Assembly: GCF_900406815.1 (NCBI RefSeq)
Contig: NZ_OVCN01000001.1
Coordinates: 186,001 to 250,000 of the forward strand
Direction of reading: 5' to 3'
Source: Acinetobacter haemolyticus
GTDB taxonomy: Bacteria > Pseudomonadota > Gammaproteobacteria > Pseudomonadales > Moraxellaceae
Length of the DNA: 64,000 nucleotides
Shown: positions 44,120 to 54,875 of the stretch, one piece after another
How positions within the stretch are numbered: the first letter of the stretch is position 1
Layout: every line of letters starts with the position of its first letter
Position numbers and translations under genes: made by a program
Notes under the pieces: model-generated
The model's database searches: none
What the model saw: the letters and a program-made list of their open reading frames with translations, nothing else
Told to the model about the DNA's origin: nothing

Positions 44120-45961
44120 CTAGAAACGGTATTGATAACTTTGAATATTATCAAATATCTCAGTGTTTACATCACAGTAGCTTGATGCACCAGGTAATAA
44201 AACCAGTAAACGTTCAGAAGTTTTGCTTGGATCAAATGAATCTTCTTTCAGCTTATTTTTCTGGTATTTAAATGTACCTGTAGTTTCAACTTTCTCTTGT
44301 ACACGTAAGAAAACTGGAATTGCATAGGATGGTAAGCATTTTTTAAATACATTGACCATTTCGCAGAGATCGGCTTCTATTAGTTCCTGTCCATCAACCA
44401 AGGTGATTGCCGCCATACCTGCACGACCATTGGTATTTGGAATTTCTACACCGTAAACAACTGCTTCTGCGATCTTTTCATATTCGCAGACCATGTTTTC
44501 AACTTCGGTGGTTGAAACGTTTTCACCTTTCCAACGGAAAGTATCGCCTAAACGATCCACAAACTGTGCATGACGGAAACCGATATCACGAACTAAATCA
44601 CCTGTGTTGAAGTATGAGTCGCCTTTTGTGAAGACATCTTTCAATATAACAGATTTGTTTTTTTCAGGATCAGTGTAGCCATCAAAAGGAGAACGGCTGG
44701 TAATCTTCCCTACTAGTAAGCCAACTTCACCTGTTTTTACTTTCTTGCAATAGCCTTTGCTATCACGTACCAGTTCATTTTTCTCTTTGTCATATTCAAC
44801 GATTGCATATGGTGTTGGAGAAAAGCCAACGGTGTTGTCAAAGTTAAAGATATTACTAAAACCAACGTTACCTTCACTTGATGCATAAAGTTCAAGGACT
44901 TCTTGCACACCAAAGCGTTCTTTAAACTTGCCCCAAATATTTGGACGCATACCGTTACCAATCATTTTAGTGACACGATGTGCGCGATCAAGTTCAGTAA
45001 CAGGTGCATCCATGAGGTAGCGGCACAATTCACCAACGTAGCCGATTGCTGATGCATTGAACTTTTGCACGTCTTTCCAAAATGCGCTGGTTGAGTATTT
45101 ACGGCGTACCGCAAGTGTTGCGCTACCTGCAATCACACCACACCAACACACCACTACACCTGTGGCGTGGTAAAGCGGTAAAGTCACATACATGACATCA
45201 TCTTTACCCAAGTTAAGGATGTGACCATAGGTACCGTAAGCCAATGTCCAACGGCTATGCGTGAAAATCACCGCCTTTGGTAGACCCGTTGTACCCGATG
45301 TATAAATGTAAAATAAACCATCTTTGCCTGTCACTGTACGCGTGGTCGATGGATTAAATTTTGGAAATTGATCAATTTGTTGAGCTAGGTTGACATAGTC
45401 TTGAGGGGCAATGCCCGCATCTTTGCGTGTCTCTTGATCAGCAAACCAATGAAAACGGTCTTGCGCAACGGTCAAATCTTGGCGAATTTCATCAATTGCA
45501 GCGCGGACTTCTTCACCCGCAATTACCGCAATTGGATTAACCAGATTAATACTATGTGCAAGTACTTTACCTATTTGTGAGGTATTGACCAGTGCAATTG
45601 TTACTCCAATTTTTGCCAAAGCAACAATGGTCGCAATCAGTTCTGGACGATTCTCTATCATTACGGCAATTACATCGCCTTTTTTCGCACCGATTGAAAG
45701 ATAGTAGTGCGCGATTTGGTTGGCCCACTCATTGAGTGCCTGATAGCTATAACTTTGATCTTCGAATAATAACGCTATACCTTGAGGGTTACGCTTTACT
45801 GCTTTTTCAAAAGCGATGCCTAAACCTGCTGGCGAAGTCGGTGTGCGTATATACGCCTGCTTAAGTCCATTGAGGATATGAGGTACTTTGGTGATGAAGT
45901 TAGGGAGTCGGGTTGCGACATCACTCAAGGTAATAATATCGGTTCGTGTAGTTTGGCTCAT
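44120..45961 (-). CDS. Long-chain/very-long-chain fatty acyl-CoA synthetase (FATP-type)
   Basis: A 613-residue AMP-forming ligase. The adenylation motif is YIYTSGTTGLPKAVIFTH, with LELYASSEGNVGF, FNTGDLVRDIGFRHAQFVDRLGDTFRWKGENVSTTEVE and a C-terminal lysine region TGTFKYQKNKLKE. These features and the length fit the FATP/very-long-chain acyl-CoA synthetase group rather than E. coli FadD. It activates imported fatty acids for beta-oxidation or lipid synthesis. It is a single leftward gene. Confidence 0.92.
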   Translation of the reverse strand: MSQTTRTDIITLSDVATRLPNFITKVPHILNGLKQAYIRTPTSPAGLGIAFEKAVKRNPQGIALLFEDQSYSYQALNEWANQIAHYYLSIGAKKGDVIAVMIENRPELIATIVALAKIGVTIALVNTSQIGKVLAHSINLVNPIAVIAGEEVRAAIDEIRQDLTVAQDRFHWFADQETRKDAGIAPQDYVNLAQQIDQFPKFNPSTTRTVTGKDGLFYIYTSGTTGLPKAVIFTHSRWTLAYGTYGHILNLGKDDVMYVTLPLYHATGVVVCWCGVIAGSATLAVRRKYSTSAFWKDVQKFNASAIGYVGELCRYLMDAPVTELDRAHRVTKMIGNGMRPNIWGKFKERFGVQEVLELYASSEGNVGFSNIFNFDNTVGFSPTPYAIVEYDKEKNELVRDSKGYCKKVKTGEVGLLVGKITSRSPFDGYTDPEKNKSVILKDVFTKGDSYFNTGDLVRDIGFRHAQFVDRLGDTFRWKGENVSTTEVENMVCEYEKIAEAVVYGVEIPNTNGRAGMAAITLVDGQELIEADLCEMVNVFKKCLPSYAIPVFLRVQEKVETTGTFKYQKNKLKEDSFDPSKTSERLLVLLPGASSYCDVNTEIFDNIQSYQYRF

Positions 45962-46092
45962 ATCAATCCTATTTATTTTTTGATCAATCCAAAATGGCTA
46001 TCTATTGGAACACAACCATTTACATCACTGTTGTTGATGCTGTTTTTAATGGTAAGTTCCTAGAGCAATCAACCTAATTTTGACAAAATAAC

Positions 46093-46130
46093 AAAAAAGC
46101 CCAGTCATCGAAATGACTAGGCTTTTGTTT
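46093..46130 (-). terminator. rne terminator
   Basis: Reading leftward, AAGCCTAGTCAT pairs with ATGACTGGGCTT (plus-strand arms 46097-46108 and 46113-46124) around TTCG with one G-U pair, followed by a six-base T run. Confidence 0.92.
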
Positions 46131-46150
46131 ATTGTGCGCAATTTAGCAAA

Positions 46151-49100
46151 TTATTCATTGCCAGGCGTACTTTTCTTCGGCGGACGTCCACGCGGGCGGC
46201 GCGGGCGACTTGATTTTTCTTTTTCAATTTTAGCAGCTTCGTCTTCCTCAGCTTCAGTTGCTTCCGTTTTTTCTACAGCTTCAGCTTTTTCAGTCACTTT
46301 TTCTGCTTTGGTTGCTTTTTCTACAACCTCTTTCGCAGGCTTAGGCGCTGGTTGTTGAGGTTCTGGTTGCGTTTCTTCAACAACGGCTGTAACTGTTTCT
46401 GTTTCAGCGGCTTCTACTGCTGTAGCTGCAAGTTCCAAAGGTTGTTGCTCTGGTACTGGTGTTGCCTCTACTGAAGGTTCTTCAAGAGGTGCGGTTTCTT
46501 TCACCTCTTCAGCAGCGACTTCAGTTTTCTCTACAACAGCAGGTGTGGCATTTGAAGCAAGATGTGCTTCTTTTGCTTGTTCTGCAGCAAGTTTTGCTAA
46601 ACGGCGACGCTCACGAGGATCGTTTGCGACACGAGCAGCGGATGCTTTAGGCGGTGTTAGGTCTAACACTGGCGCAGGTTCTGCTTCTTCCATTGCCTTT
46701 TGAGTTGGAAGTTCTGCATCTCGTGTTACAGGACGCTTTTCTTCAACAACTGTATTTTCCACAACAAGTGTGCTTGCATATTGTTCAGTGAACTTTTGCA
46801 AAGCACGATTGAACGTGGTGATTAAACCAAACTGCTCAATCAAGATTTTGCAATCTTCGCCGTATACATGACGGATTAAGCTGCCTAGCGTGTATTGTCC
46901 CAATGTTGGGATTTGTGACGGCGCTATTTTTGCAGTTGTTTCTTTAGCTACAGCTTGAGCACCGCGTTGACGACGGCGTGAACGTGGATCATTGCTGGCA
47001 CGTTTTGCTGGAGATTGAGATGCTTCAGCTGCAGCTTTTTGTTTCAGCACTTCAGGCTCTGCTTGAGCAGCAGGAACCGTTTCAGCTTTTTCTACAACAG
47101 CTGGTTCAGGCTCAACTTTCGTCGCTGGGATTGGTTTTTGTTGAGGATTCAGTGCAATAATTTCACTTTGTCCTTGATCAATATTCACAACCAATGCGGT
47201 ATTCATTGGCTCAGTACGAGGTGTATCGATCACATCAACTTTAACCTGTTGAGGATTAACCGCAGCTTCAGTTACAGCAGGTGTTTCATTTAAAACACTT
47301 TGATCACGATGACGGTTTGGTCGATTAGGACGCTGTTGATTACGGTCACGACGTGGAACTGGAGCAGACTCATTGCCTTGAGCAGCATCTTGATGCTGTT
47401 GCTGGTTTTGAGATTCTTGAGTTTGCTGACGTTTTTGTTGACGTTTTAACTCACGTTGCTCGTGGCGCTGTTCTTGACGCGATAGTTGAACAACTTCTTC
47501 ATGCACTTGGTTTTGTTGCTCATGGGTATGTGCATGTTGTTCACGTTGCTCTTTATGCTTACGCTTCTTCTGGTTTTGATTTGGACGGTGTGATTTTTCG
47601 TCTTTTTCAAACGATTCACGCGCTTCATGTTTCACAGGATTCTGTGAAATATAAGCATTGTTCGTTGTTGACGCTGGTGCTGGTGTTTCAGTGACGGCAG
47701 GTGTACTTACTTGACCAAATTGACCGCGACTAACCGCACCACCATTGACCAATTGCTCAATCGCCGCTGCCGCATTTTGTGCAGAACGTGACTGATCAAT
47801 AGTCTGTGCTTGTTTTTGAACAAAGAGGTTTTCTAACCAAGCACAAGGACTTGCTGATTTTTGCGCAGGCGCTTGTGCTTGCTTCGGTTGAGCAGCCTGT
47901 GGCTGAGCAGTTTTTTTCTGCGGAGCGGCAGTTTGAGCTTGTGCTGGAGCAGCATGAACATGTTCTGCATCTTCTAAATGCCATTCAGATGACTCGTAGC
48001 CCAATTCTTTTTCACTTGAACGTGTTGCTTCGGTACGTTCATAGCTTGAAGGCGCAAAACCTGCTGGATTGTATTGGATTTGGTAATGTGGTGTTTCTAA
48101 ATGCGGGTGAGGCAATACAGTGACACGTACATTTGATGTTTGTTCAAGATAAACAAGGCTATGACGTTTTTCATTTAATAAGAAGGCTGCAATTTCTACA
48201 GGAACTTCAACTTGAACTTCACCTTGGCGCTCACGTAAAGCAATTTCCTCGACCTTACGCATGATTGAAAGTGACAACGAACGTAAGTCACGAACCATAC
48301 CTGTACCATGGCAACGAGGGCAAACGTAGCCAGTCGCTTCTTCTAACGAAGGACGTAAGCGTTGACGGCTCATTTCCATGAGACCAAAGCGTGACAGTTG
48401 ACCGAACTGGATACGTGCGCGATCACTTTGTGTGGCTTCACGAAGTTTCGCTTCTACCATACGTTGATTGCGGTCTTTGGTCATGTCGATGAAATCGATA
48501 ACAACCAATCCACCGATATCACGTAAACGAAGTTGACGTGCAATTTCTTCAGCTGCTTCTAAGTTGGTATTTAAAGCTGTTTCTTCAACATCATGACCAC
48601 GTGTTGATTTCGCTGAGTTGATGTCGATTGAAACCAATGCTTCAGTTTGATCAATCACAATAGAACCACCAGACGGAAGTTTTACTTCGCGTTCATAAGC
48701 GGTTTGGATTTGGCTTTCAATACCAAAATGAGCGAATAACGGTTCATTTAAAGTATAGGTTTTTAATTTGTCGAGTTGACGTGGCATAACTGCTTTAACG
48801 AAATTATAAGCTTCGTTATAAGCTTGTTCGCTATCAATTAAAATCTCACCCACATCATCGCGTAAATAATCACGAATCGCGCGTGTAACAACACCAGCTT
48901 CTTGGTGAACGAGCATTGGTGATGGACCAGTGCTTGCAGAGCTTTGGATTTGTGCCCAAAGGTCAAGCAAGTGTTGTAGGTCGAGTTGTAATTCTTCTTG
49001 GGTACGTCCGATACCTGCAGTACGAACGATGACGCTCATGCCTCGAGGAATATTTAATGTCGCTAAAATTTCTTTTAGTTCTTCACGGACTGAACCTGAA

Positions 49101-49522
49101 ATTTGGCGGCTAATACCACCACCTTTCGGATTGTTCGGCATGAGAACTAAATAACGACCTGCAAGTGAAATAAATGTCGAAAGGGCAGCACCTTTGTTGC
49201 CACGTTCTTCTTTTTCAACTTGAACCAATAATTCAGTGCCTTCAGTAATGAGTTCACGAATATTTGAAGTTTGACGAGGATCCGCTTTGAAATATGAATT
49301 TGCGATTTCTCGCATAGACAAAAAGCCTTGACGCTGTGCGCCGTACTCAACAAAAACCGCCTCTAAAGATGGCTCAACGCGAGTGACATGGCCTTTATAG
49401 ATATTTGATTTTTTTTGTTCACGAGTACGATTTTCTAAATCGAAATCGTAAAGACGATTACCAGTGATAAGTGCAACGCGAACTTCTTCTGCGTGGGTTG
49501 CATTAATCAACATACGTTTCAT
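46151..49522 (-). CDS. rne: Ribonuclease E
   Basis: A 1123-residue endoribonuclease, the scaffold of the RNA degradosome and processor of rRNA and tRNA. It starts with [19 protein letters not shown], as in E. coli. The S1 domain, 5'-sensor, the DNase I-like catalytic part ([15 protein letters not shown] and [18 protein letters not shown] with the two catalytic aspartates) and the zinc link CPRCHGTG are all present. The C-terminal half from about residue 540 is disordered: Gln/Glu/Arg/Ala-rich with basic RNA-binding patches and an [13 protein letters not shown] tail. ATG 49522 is chosen; upstream frame extension lacks the family N-terminus. Confidence 0.97.
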   Translation of the reverse strand: MKRMLINATHAEEVRVALITGNRLYDFDLENRTREQKKSNIYKGHVTRVEPSLEAVFVEYGAQRQGFLSMREIANSYFKADPRQTSNIRELITEGTELLVQVEKEERGNKGAALSTFISLAGRYLVLMPNNPKGGGISRQISGSVREELKEILATLNIPRGMSVIVRTAGIGRTQEELQLDLQHLLDLWAQIQSSASTGPSPMLVHQEAGVVTRAIRDYLRDDVGEILIDSEQAYNEAYNFVKAVMPRQLDKLKTYTLNEPLFAHFGIESQIQTAYEREVKLPSGGSIVIDQTEALVSIDINSAKSTRGHDVEETALNTNLEAAEEIARQLRLRDIGGLVVIDFIDMTKDRNQRMVEAKLREATQSDRARIQFGQLSRFGLMEMSRQRLRPSLEEATGYVCPRCHGTGMVRDLRSLSLSIMRKVEEIALRERQGEVQVEVPVEIAAFLLNEKRHSLVYLEQTSNVRVTVLPHPHLETPHYQIQYNPAGFAPSSYERTEATRSSEKELGYESSEWHLEDAEHVHAAPAQAQTAAPQKKTAQPQAAQPKQAQAPAQKSASPCAWLENLFVQKQAQTIDQSRSAQNAAAAIEQLVNGGAVSRGQFGQVSTPAVTETPAPASTTNNAYISQNPVKHEARESFEKDEKSHRPNQNQKKRKHKEQREQHAHTHEQQNQVHEEVVQLSRQEQRHEQRELKRQQKRQQTQESQNQQQHQDAAQGNESAPVPRRDRNQQRPNRPNRHRDQSVLNETPAVTEAAVNPQQVKVDVIDTPRTEPMNTALVVNIDQGQSEIIALNPQQKPIPATKVEPEPAVVEKAETVPAAQAEPEVLKQKAAAEASQSPAKRASNDPRSRRRQRGAQAVAKETTAKIAPSQIPTLGQYTLGSLIRHVYGEDCKILIEQFGLITTFNRALQKFTEQYASTLVVENTVVEEKRPVTRDAELPTQKAMEEAEPAPVLDLTPPKASAARVANDPRERRRLAKLAAEQAKEAHLASNATPAVVEKTEVAAEEVKETAPLEEPSVEATPVPEQQPLELAATAVEAAETETVTAVVEETQPEPQQPAPKPAKEVVEKATKAEKVTEKAEAVEKTEATEAEEDEAAKIEKEKSSRPRRPRGRPPKKSTPGNE

Positions 49523-50308
49523 GGGTGTGACACCTAATAGTGATGCACACAAACAACTGGCCCAATATTTTTGAGCAAACATCAAATTGGCGCGATCAAG
49601 ACTCAGAAGCAACTGTATTTCGGATGCTCTGAAACCACTGACTGTAAATCCAGCTTGGGCTTTGATACGGTTGTTTCGATGTCAGCAATACTGCTTTAAT
49701 CTTCGATCTATTGACATTTCATTCATGTCTTACATCTGTGAAATATCACTAGATCCGACATAATCAAAGTTTCCTGTACGCTTCACTGGCGGGTGAGCGG
49801 TGCATTGGATGGTGACTTTCACTGTCATTAAGCATTGAAGTCGATCCATCTGGAAGTTCTTGATACGGAATGATCATCGTATCTCTGCTTAGCAGTTCCA
49901 ATGCATCAACGCTTTAGCCTGAATGCGACATCAGGGAGCAAATTGTCTGATGTGGATCAGTTTACGTTTAATAACCAACAAGAGTTGGCGACATATTTTT
50001 TCTGAACAAACTGTATGTGCAGATGCACAATTAAACGCAACAGTTTGTCATTTTGCCGATATAATAAGCCTTCGGCGTCGGCATAATTCTTTAGGACCTA
50101 TCCGAGCTGTTGGTGAATATCTCTTCGATTTAAAATTTTATCTAAATAAAATTTTTGATTTGATGCTCACTTACGGTGGTATCCGTGCGCTGAATATATC
50201 AAACCTTGCGGCATCTGCCTATGGGCTAAGTTTAGGTTTCTTGTGAAATAACTTAGCTAAATGATCATTTTTTAATCATATTTAGCAAATCTTGGATAAA
50301 TCGAGCGT
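49523..50308. other. Long divergent region: rne leader and rluC upstream
   Basis: A 786-bp region without a supported gene. Hairpins that would lie in the rne leader include ACATCAG/CTGATGT (49928-49953, with outer CTGA/TCAG) and ACAAACTGT/ACAGTTTGT (50006-50048) enclosing TGTGC/GCACA. A TATTAT on the minus strand (50061-50066) with a weak -35 is a possible rne promoter, giving a leader of about 500 nt. In E. coli rne is autoregulated through a long leader, so the same is plausible here. Confidence 0.5.
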
Positions 50309-51241
50309 ATGAATTCTACACAACAATGGCAAAGTGTCACTTGGTTTGACGTGGATGAGCATCAAGACGGGCAGCGAATAGATAACTTTTTATTTACCCG
50401 ATTAAAAGGTGTTCCAAAAAGTCGAATCTATCGTTTGATTCGTGAAGGACAAGTACGTGTCAATAAAAAAAGAATAAAGGCAGAAACACGGTTGAACATT
50501 GGTGACCAGATTCGTGTCGCACCGATTCGTTATGAGCAAAAAGATGAAACTGCTGCTCCTGTAAGTGATAGTGTTGCTCAAAGTTTATTGAGTCGTGTGG
50601 TTTATGAAGATGAAGGTTTATTGGTGGTCAATAAACCTTCAGGCATCGCAGTACATGGGGGGAGTGGTGTTGCGTATGGCTTGATTGAAGCTTTACGTGC
50701 CGCGACAGGTAAAAAATATTTAGAACTGATTCATCGTATTGACCGAGATACTTCAGGCTTGGTGATGATTAGTAAAAAGCGCAGTACCTTAAAATTGCTA
50801 CAAGACTTACTTCGTGAGCATAAAATTCAGAAAACCTATGCCGCGATTGTCAAAGGACAAGTGAGTTTGGATAGACAGTTGATTGACGCACCTTTATTGC
50901 GTTATGAACTGTCCAATGGTGAACGTCGCGTGCGTGTCACTAAAGAAGGTAAGCCTAGTAAAACAGAATGGAAAGTGGCTGAGCGTTTTAAAACAGCAAC
51001 TTTGGTGCATGCTTCGCCTTTATCCGGTCGTACCCATCAAATTCGCGTACATGGTTTAAGTATTGGTCATCCGCTGATTGGGGATGATAAATATGGCCAC
51101 AATACATCGTATTCAGGGCCTGAGGCGAGACGTTTGTGTTTGCATGCCATGCGTTTAGAGATTCCGAATTATCCAATCATTGAAGCACCTATGCCTGAGG
51201 ATATGCAGCAGTTAATTGATGAGTTGAGAAAGCAATCATGA
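50309..51241 (+). CDS. rluC: 23S rRNA pseudouridine(955/2504/2580) synthase RluC
   Basis: A 310-residue pseudouridine synthase. An N-terminal S4 domain (RIDNFLFTRLKGVPKSRIYRLIREGQVRVN) precedes the catalytic domain with the active-site aspartate in HRIDRDTSGLVMI and a later LSGRTHQIRVHGLSIGHPLIGDDKYG. Its position divergent from rne is the same as in E. coli, where RluC modifies three 23S sites. The stop overlaps the next start by 4 bp. Confidence 0.96.
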   Translation: MNSTQQWQSVTWFDVDEHQDGQRIDNFLFTRLKGVPKSRIYRLIREGQVRVNKKRIKAETRLNIGDQIRVAPIRYEQKDETAAPVSDSVAQSLLSRVVYEDEGLLVVNKPSGIAVHGGSGVAYGLIEALRAATGKKYLELIHRIDRDTSGLVMISKKRSTLKLLQDLLREHKIQKTYAAIVKGQVSLDRQLIDAPLLRYELSNGERRVRVTKEGKPSKTEWKVAERFKTATLVHASPLSGRTHQIRVHGLSIGHPLIGDDKYGHNTSYSGPEARRLCLHAMRLEIPNYPIIEAPMPEDMQQLIDELRKQS

Positions 51242-51936
51242 ATCAAATTGAGAACCTCATCATACGTCAAAATGTGGAATTGGTGATTTTTGATTGGGAT
51301 GGCACCTTGTTTGATTCTGTTGGGCAAATTGTGGCAAGCCTGCAGTATGCTGCCCAACAATTTGAACAACCGCTTACCGATGTTGCTGCGAAAAGTATCA
51401 TTGGTTTGGGTTTACCTGAGGTGATGCAAATCTTATTTCCACAGGTGCCACATTTACAGCAGGATATTTTGCAATGTTATGCCGATCATTATGTGGCGAA
51501 CTCAAAGGGTGATGTCTGGTTTAATGGGGTGGCTGAACTGCTCACAGATTTAAAGCAACAAGGTCTGAAACTCGCTGTTGCGACGGGCAAAAGCCGTAAA
51601 GGCTTGGATCGTGTGTTAGGACAAACCAATAGCCATGACATTTTTGATATCACCCGTGCAGCGAGTGAAACTCGATCTAAACCTGATCCATTGATGTTGC
51701 AAGAAATCATTGCAGAAATGGGTGTGGCTGTAGAACGTGCCATTATGGTGGGAGATACCAGCTATGATCTTGAGATGGCACAAAATCTGAATATGCCAAG
51801 AATCGGCGTTAGTTATGGCGTGCATAGTATTGAAACGTTACAGCGTTATCAACCACTGACGATTGCAGGCAATGTGCAAGAATTGCATGGTTTTTTACAG
51901 GGTGTTATACAACCGCCTGCACTCATTGAAGGTTAA
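51238..51936 (+). CDS. HAD-superfamily phosphatase (phosphoglycolate phosphatase-like)
   Basis: A 232-residue HAD hydrolase of subfamily IA. Motif I is FDWDGTLFDSVG, motif II region AVATGKSR, motif III KPDP, and motif IV MVGDTSYDLEMAQN. It is similar to Gph/YjjG-type phosphatases, and its substrate is not defined. It is translationally coupled to rluC by ATGA overlap; the rne/rluC/HAD arrangement is also seen in pseudomonads. Confidence 0.9.
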   Translation: MNQIENLIIRQNVELVIFDWDGTLFDSVGQIVASLQYAAQQFEQPLTDVAAKSIIGLGLPEVMQILFPQVPHLQQDILQCYADHYVANSKGDVWFNGVAELLTDLKQQGLKLAVATGKSRKGLDRVLGQTNSHDIFDITRAASETRSKPDPLMLQEIIAEMGVAVERAIMVGDTSYDLEMAQNLNMPRIGVSYGVHSIETLQRYQPLTIAGNVQELHGFLQGVIQPPALIEG

Positions 51937-51959
51937 GTGATTTAAGAATTACACCAAGG

Positions 51960-51979
51960 TGGGGGAGTATACTCTCCCA
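51960..51979. promoter_or_regulatory. 20-bp near-perfect palindrome upstream of the WYL regulator
   Basis: TGGGGGAGTATACTCTCCCA has one mismatched pair and a 10-bp perfect core GAGTATACTC. It lies 33 bp before the regulator start and 24 bp after the HAD stop. There is no T run after it, so an operator, perhaps for autoregulation, is more likely than a terminator. Confidence 0.5.
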
Positions 51980-52011
51980 TCAAAAAATAATAACAAAATC
52001 ATAGGAAAGCC

Positions 52012-52710
52012 ATGAGTCGTTCAATCCGCTTGCTCAATCTTTTGCAATTATTAAGAGAATATCGATATCCCGTGACTGCCAAGGTACTGGCGGAACGTTT
52101 ACGGATCAGTCAGCGTAGTGTTTATCGTGATATTGAGAGTTTGCGAGAGCAAGGTGTAAATATTGACGCTGCAGCGGGCTTAGGGTTCCAACTCAAAGAA
52201 AACTTTTTACTCCCACCGATGACTCTAAATGAAACCGAAATCGAAGCCATTTTCTTGGCATTAAATTGGTTAAGTGAGATCCCTGATCAAGCTTTAAAGT
52301 CAGCATCTACTTCAGTATTGGCAAAATTAAATGCGGTATTACCTATGCATTGCCAGCATTTATTGCAACATACAACGCTTAGATCAATCCAAACCTGGTT
52401 GCCTGTAGATGAACGGTTGGTAGAGCAGGCTCGAATCGCCATTCGGCAACAAGTCAAAATTGTGGTCGATTATGTGGATGAGCAGCAACGAGTCAGTTCA
52501 AGAGTGTTGTGGCCATTTGCATTAGGATATTTTAATGATCGTATTGTTTTAGCGGCATGGTGTGAACTACGGAATGGATTTCGACATTTCAGAATAGATC
52601 GCATACAGCAGCTGAGTTTAAGCCAAGAATTATATCCGCATTTTAAACAACAGTTATTCCAGCAATGGTGGCTACAAGAAGTGTGTCGTTCGACTACTGA
52701 CAAAAACTGA
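52012..52710 (+). CDS. WYL-domain transcriptional regulator (YafY/DeoR-type)
   Basis: A 232-residue regulator. The N-terminal HTH (residues ~1-55: LLNLLQLLREYRYPVTAKVLAERL then RISQRSVYRDIESL) is followed by a linker and a WYL-type sensor domain (about 140-225) where the motif region reads VVDYVDEQQRVSSRVLWPFALGYF and HFRIDRIQQL. Such proteins sense small or nucleotide ligands and often control a neighbour; here a glutathione S-transferase gene lies 52 bp downstream. AGGAAAG precedes the ATG. Confidence 0.9.
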   Translation: MSRSIRLLNLLQLLREYRYPVTAKVLAERLRISQRSVYRDIESLREQGVNIDAAAGLGFQLKENFLLPPMTLNETEIEAIFLALNWLSEIPDQALKSASTSVLAKLNAVLPMHCQHLLQHTTLRSIQTWLPVDERLVEQARIAIRQQVKIVVDYVDEQQRVSSRVLWPFALGYFNDRIVLAAWCELRNGFRHFRIDRIQQLSLSQELYPHFKQQLFQQWWLQEVCRSTTDKN

Positions 52711-52762
52711 CAAACAAAAGTATTAAATTTAAATAAGACCAAATAAACAAGGAAATATCAAA

Positions 52763-53374
52763 ATGGCTCTAAAACTATATACAAATTCTTTTTCACGTGG
52801 TGTTGTTGTCGATTGGTTGTTAATCGAACTGGGTGTTGAATGTGAACGTATTGAAGTTGCTTTTGATACAGAAATGAAAACACCTGAATATTTAAAAATT
52901 AATCCTTTTGGGAAAGTACCTGTTCTGGTTGATGATAATGTGGTGATTTATGAGTTGGGGGCTATTTGCGCTTATTTAACCGATAAGTTTGCAGAGAAAG
53001 GCTTAGCGCCAGCGCTAAGTGATCCGCAACGTGGCATTTATTATCGTTGGTTATTCTTTATTTCTGGACCGTGGGAAGCCGCTGCAACAGACCGCATGCT
53101 TGGCGTAGGGGTGAATCCTGAACAAAAGTCTTCAGTGGGCTATGGTGACTATGATGATGCTTACAATGCCTTTGTGATTGGCGTGAGTGAAGCTGCACCA
53201 TATTTATGTGGTGAGCAGTTTACAACGGCAGATGTGTTGGTGGCAGCCATGTTATTCTGGCAGTTGAAAATGGAAGAGATACAACCCCATCCAGCAATAG
53301 AACGTTATTTAGATAATGTAAGTAAACGCCCAAGTTATGAGAAATTTGCTGAATTTTTTAGTCAGGCTGGCTAA
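52763..53374 (+). CDS. Glutathione S-transferase family protein
   Basis: A 203-residue two-domain GST. The N-terminal thioredoxin-like domain has LYTNSFSRGVVVDWLL, then NPFGKVPVLVDDNVVIYELGAICAYL, the cis-proline and glutathione-binding E/S region. The all-helical C-terminal domain contains the FTTADVLVAAMLFWQL N-capping motif. It probably detoxifies electrophiles. AAGGAA is upstream. It may be controlled by the adjacent WYL regulator. Confidence 0.9.
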   Translation: MALKLYTNSFSRGVVVDWLLIELGVECERIEVAFDTEMKTPEYLKINPFGKVPVLVDDNVVIYELGAICAYLTDKFAEKGLAPALSDPQRGIYYRWLFFISGPWEAAATDRMLGVGVNPEQKSSVGYGDYDDAYNAFVIGVSEAAPYLCGEQFTTADVLVAAMLFWQLKMEEIQPHPAIERYLDNVSKRPSYEKFAEFFSQAG

Positions 53375-53390
53375 GGATTTAGAGATATAA

Positions 53391-53417
53391 AAAACAGTCG
53401 CTTGATGCGGCTGTTTT
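53391..53417 (+). terminator. GST gene terminator
   Basis: ACAGTCGC pairs with GCGGCTGT around TTGAT with one G-U pair; A4 precedes and T5 follows. Confidence 0.85.
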
Positions 53418-53693
53418 TGACGTGGAGAGGAAATCGAGGGTAAAAAACAGTGCATATTATTGAGGATAAAATCAACGGTCAATCCGTATGATAACGTCGT
53501 TAAAATGGTATTGACTCAGTCAAAGAAAATCAGCATAACTAAGAGCTTATGTTAGGATCAGGGCGTCATTAAATTTTCTGAGATTGATACAATTTGTATA
53601 TGAGGAAAGCTTGGATTGACTTGCCACTTAAAGCCTAAAGACTGAAATATCCCTATTATCCCATGCGATTGGATTTCACCATAGAAGACGTAC
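53418..53693. other. Intergenic region upstream of the NAPE-PLD-like gene
   Basis: AT-rich with no supported ORF. A TTGACT near 53500 and a TTGATACAATTTGTATATGA segment near 53584 may contain promoter elements, but none has a convincing pair of hexamers. Nothing else was recognised. Confidence 0.3.
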
Positions 53694-54746
53694 ATGAAAG
53701 ATAAGCCGACATTAACCTATCAATTGCCGACACAATCTTGCTTGAGCCATACATGGATGAAACCTCCATTTCCGCATGAGGCATCTGAGCATAGCGGTGT
53801 AGATCGTTTCTATAATCTAGAACGTCCTTTGTCACCATTGGGTCGCAAAGGCTTGTTGAAATGGCTTGCGACGCGTAAGTCTTTCACATGGACAGTTGAT
53901 CGTGCGCATGAACTAAATTTACGCAATCAAATTTTGGAATTTCCACAAAATCGTCCTCATGCGGATTTGAATGATTGGCAAATATGGTTCGTAGGCCATG
54001 CGACTGTTTTGATTCAAATCGGTCCGTACAATTTTCTAACAGATCCTGTTTGGAGTGAATATGCCAGCCCTCAGCAAGGGCGAGGTCCACAACGGGCGTG
54101 TACTGCGGGAATTGCTTTAGAGCATCTGCCTTATATTCATGGTGTGCTGCTGAGCCATAATCATTATGATCATCTGGATTTGGCGACATTAGAGTGGCTA
54201 CATCAGAAGTTTGCAATGCCGATCTATACCGGTCTAGGCAATGGTTATTATATGCCAGAGCATTTGCATGTGATTGAGATGGATTGGTGGCAAGAAATTC
54301 CATTCCATGATGAATTAAAAATTGCTTATACTCCTGCACAGCATGCATCTGGACGAGGAATGAGAGATCAGAATCGTGCGTTATGGGGCGGATTTTCGTT
54401 GCTCGCAAAAACAGGACATTGTTTCTTTGCAGGTGATACAGGTTACGCTGGGCACTTTAAACAAATCCATGAGCGATATGGTGATGCAAGGGTCGCACTG
54501 TTACCCATCGGTGCATATGAACCTCGCCATTTGATGCGCTATGTCCATATGAATCCACAAGATGCTTTTCATGCCCATTTGGATTTACATGCTCATCGAT
54601 CTCTGGCAATCCATTATCGAACTTTTCAGTTGACTGATGAGGGACGGGATGCGCCAGAGCAAGAGCTGATGCATGAAATGAAGACTTCCTCAAAGTTAGT
54701 GAGTCCATTTTATTGTATTCGTGAAGGGCATTTTATAAGAGCTTAA
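53694..54746 (+). CDS. NAPE-PLD-like metallo-beta-lactamase-fold hydrolase
   Basis: A 350-residue MBL-fold enzyme. Core motifs are WFVGHATVLIQIGPYNFLTDPV, LLSHNHYDHLDLATL (HxHxDH), HASGRGMRD, FFAGDTGYAGHF, and the late GAYEPRHLMRYVHMNPQDA, which is typical of N-acyl-phosphatidylethanolamine phospholipase D-like proteins. The bacterial substrate is unknown but may be a phospholipid or lipid phosphodiester. It is a single gene, with a shared terminator downstream. Confidence 0.88.
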   Translation: MKDKPTLTYQLPTQSCLSHTWMKPPFPHEASEHSGVDRFYNLERPLSPLGRKGLLKWLATRKSFTWTVDRAHELNLRNQILEFPQNRPHADLNDWQIWFVGHATVLIQIGPYNFLTDPVWSEYASPQQGRGPQRACTAGIALEHLPYIHGVLLSHNHYDHLDLATLEWLHQKFAMPIYTGLGNGYYMPEHLHVIEMDWWQEIPFHDELKIAYTPAQHASGRGMRDQNRALWGGFSLLAKTGHCFFAGDTGYAGHFKQIHERYGDARVALLPIGAYEPRHLMRYVHMNPQDAFHAHLDLHAHRSLAIHYRTFQLTDEGRDAPEQELMHEMKTSSKLVSPFYCIREGHFIRA

Positions 54747-54875
54747 GTCTTGATTCGTCCATCAGAATCCAACTATTTACGGACTAAATTGTAGAATCTG
54801 TTAATTGATGCAAACTCATTCATGAAAGGGCAGCATGTGATAAAAATGTGCTCCTAAATGATCACCCAATTCCAT

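Noticed and set aside
47353..48123. Antisense ORFs of 105-113 codons inside rne
   Set aside because: They are shadows created by the repetitive, biased composition of the RNase E C-terminal region.
49923..50246. 107-codon rightward ORF upstream of rluC
   Set aside because: It lies antisense to the probable rne leader, contains the hairpins and promoter-like sequences, and has no recognisable protein character.
53884..54408. 174-codon leftward ORF
   Set aside because: It is antisense to the NAPE-PLD-like gene, whose motifs fix the coding strand.
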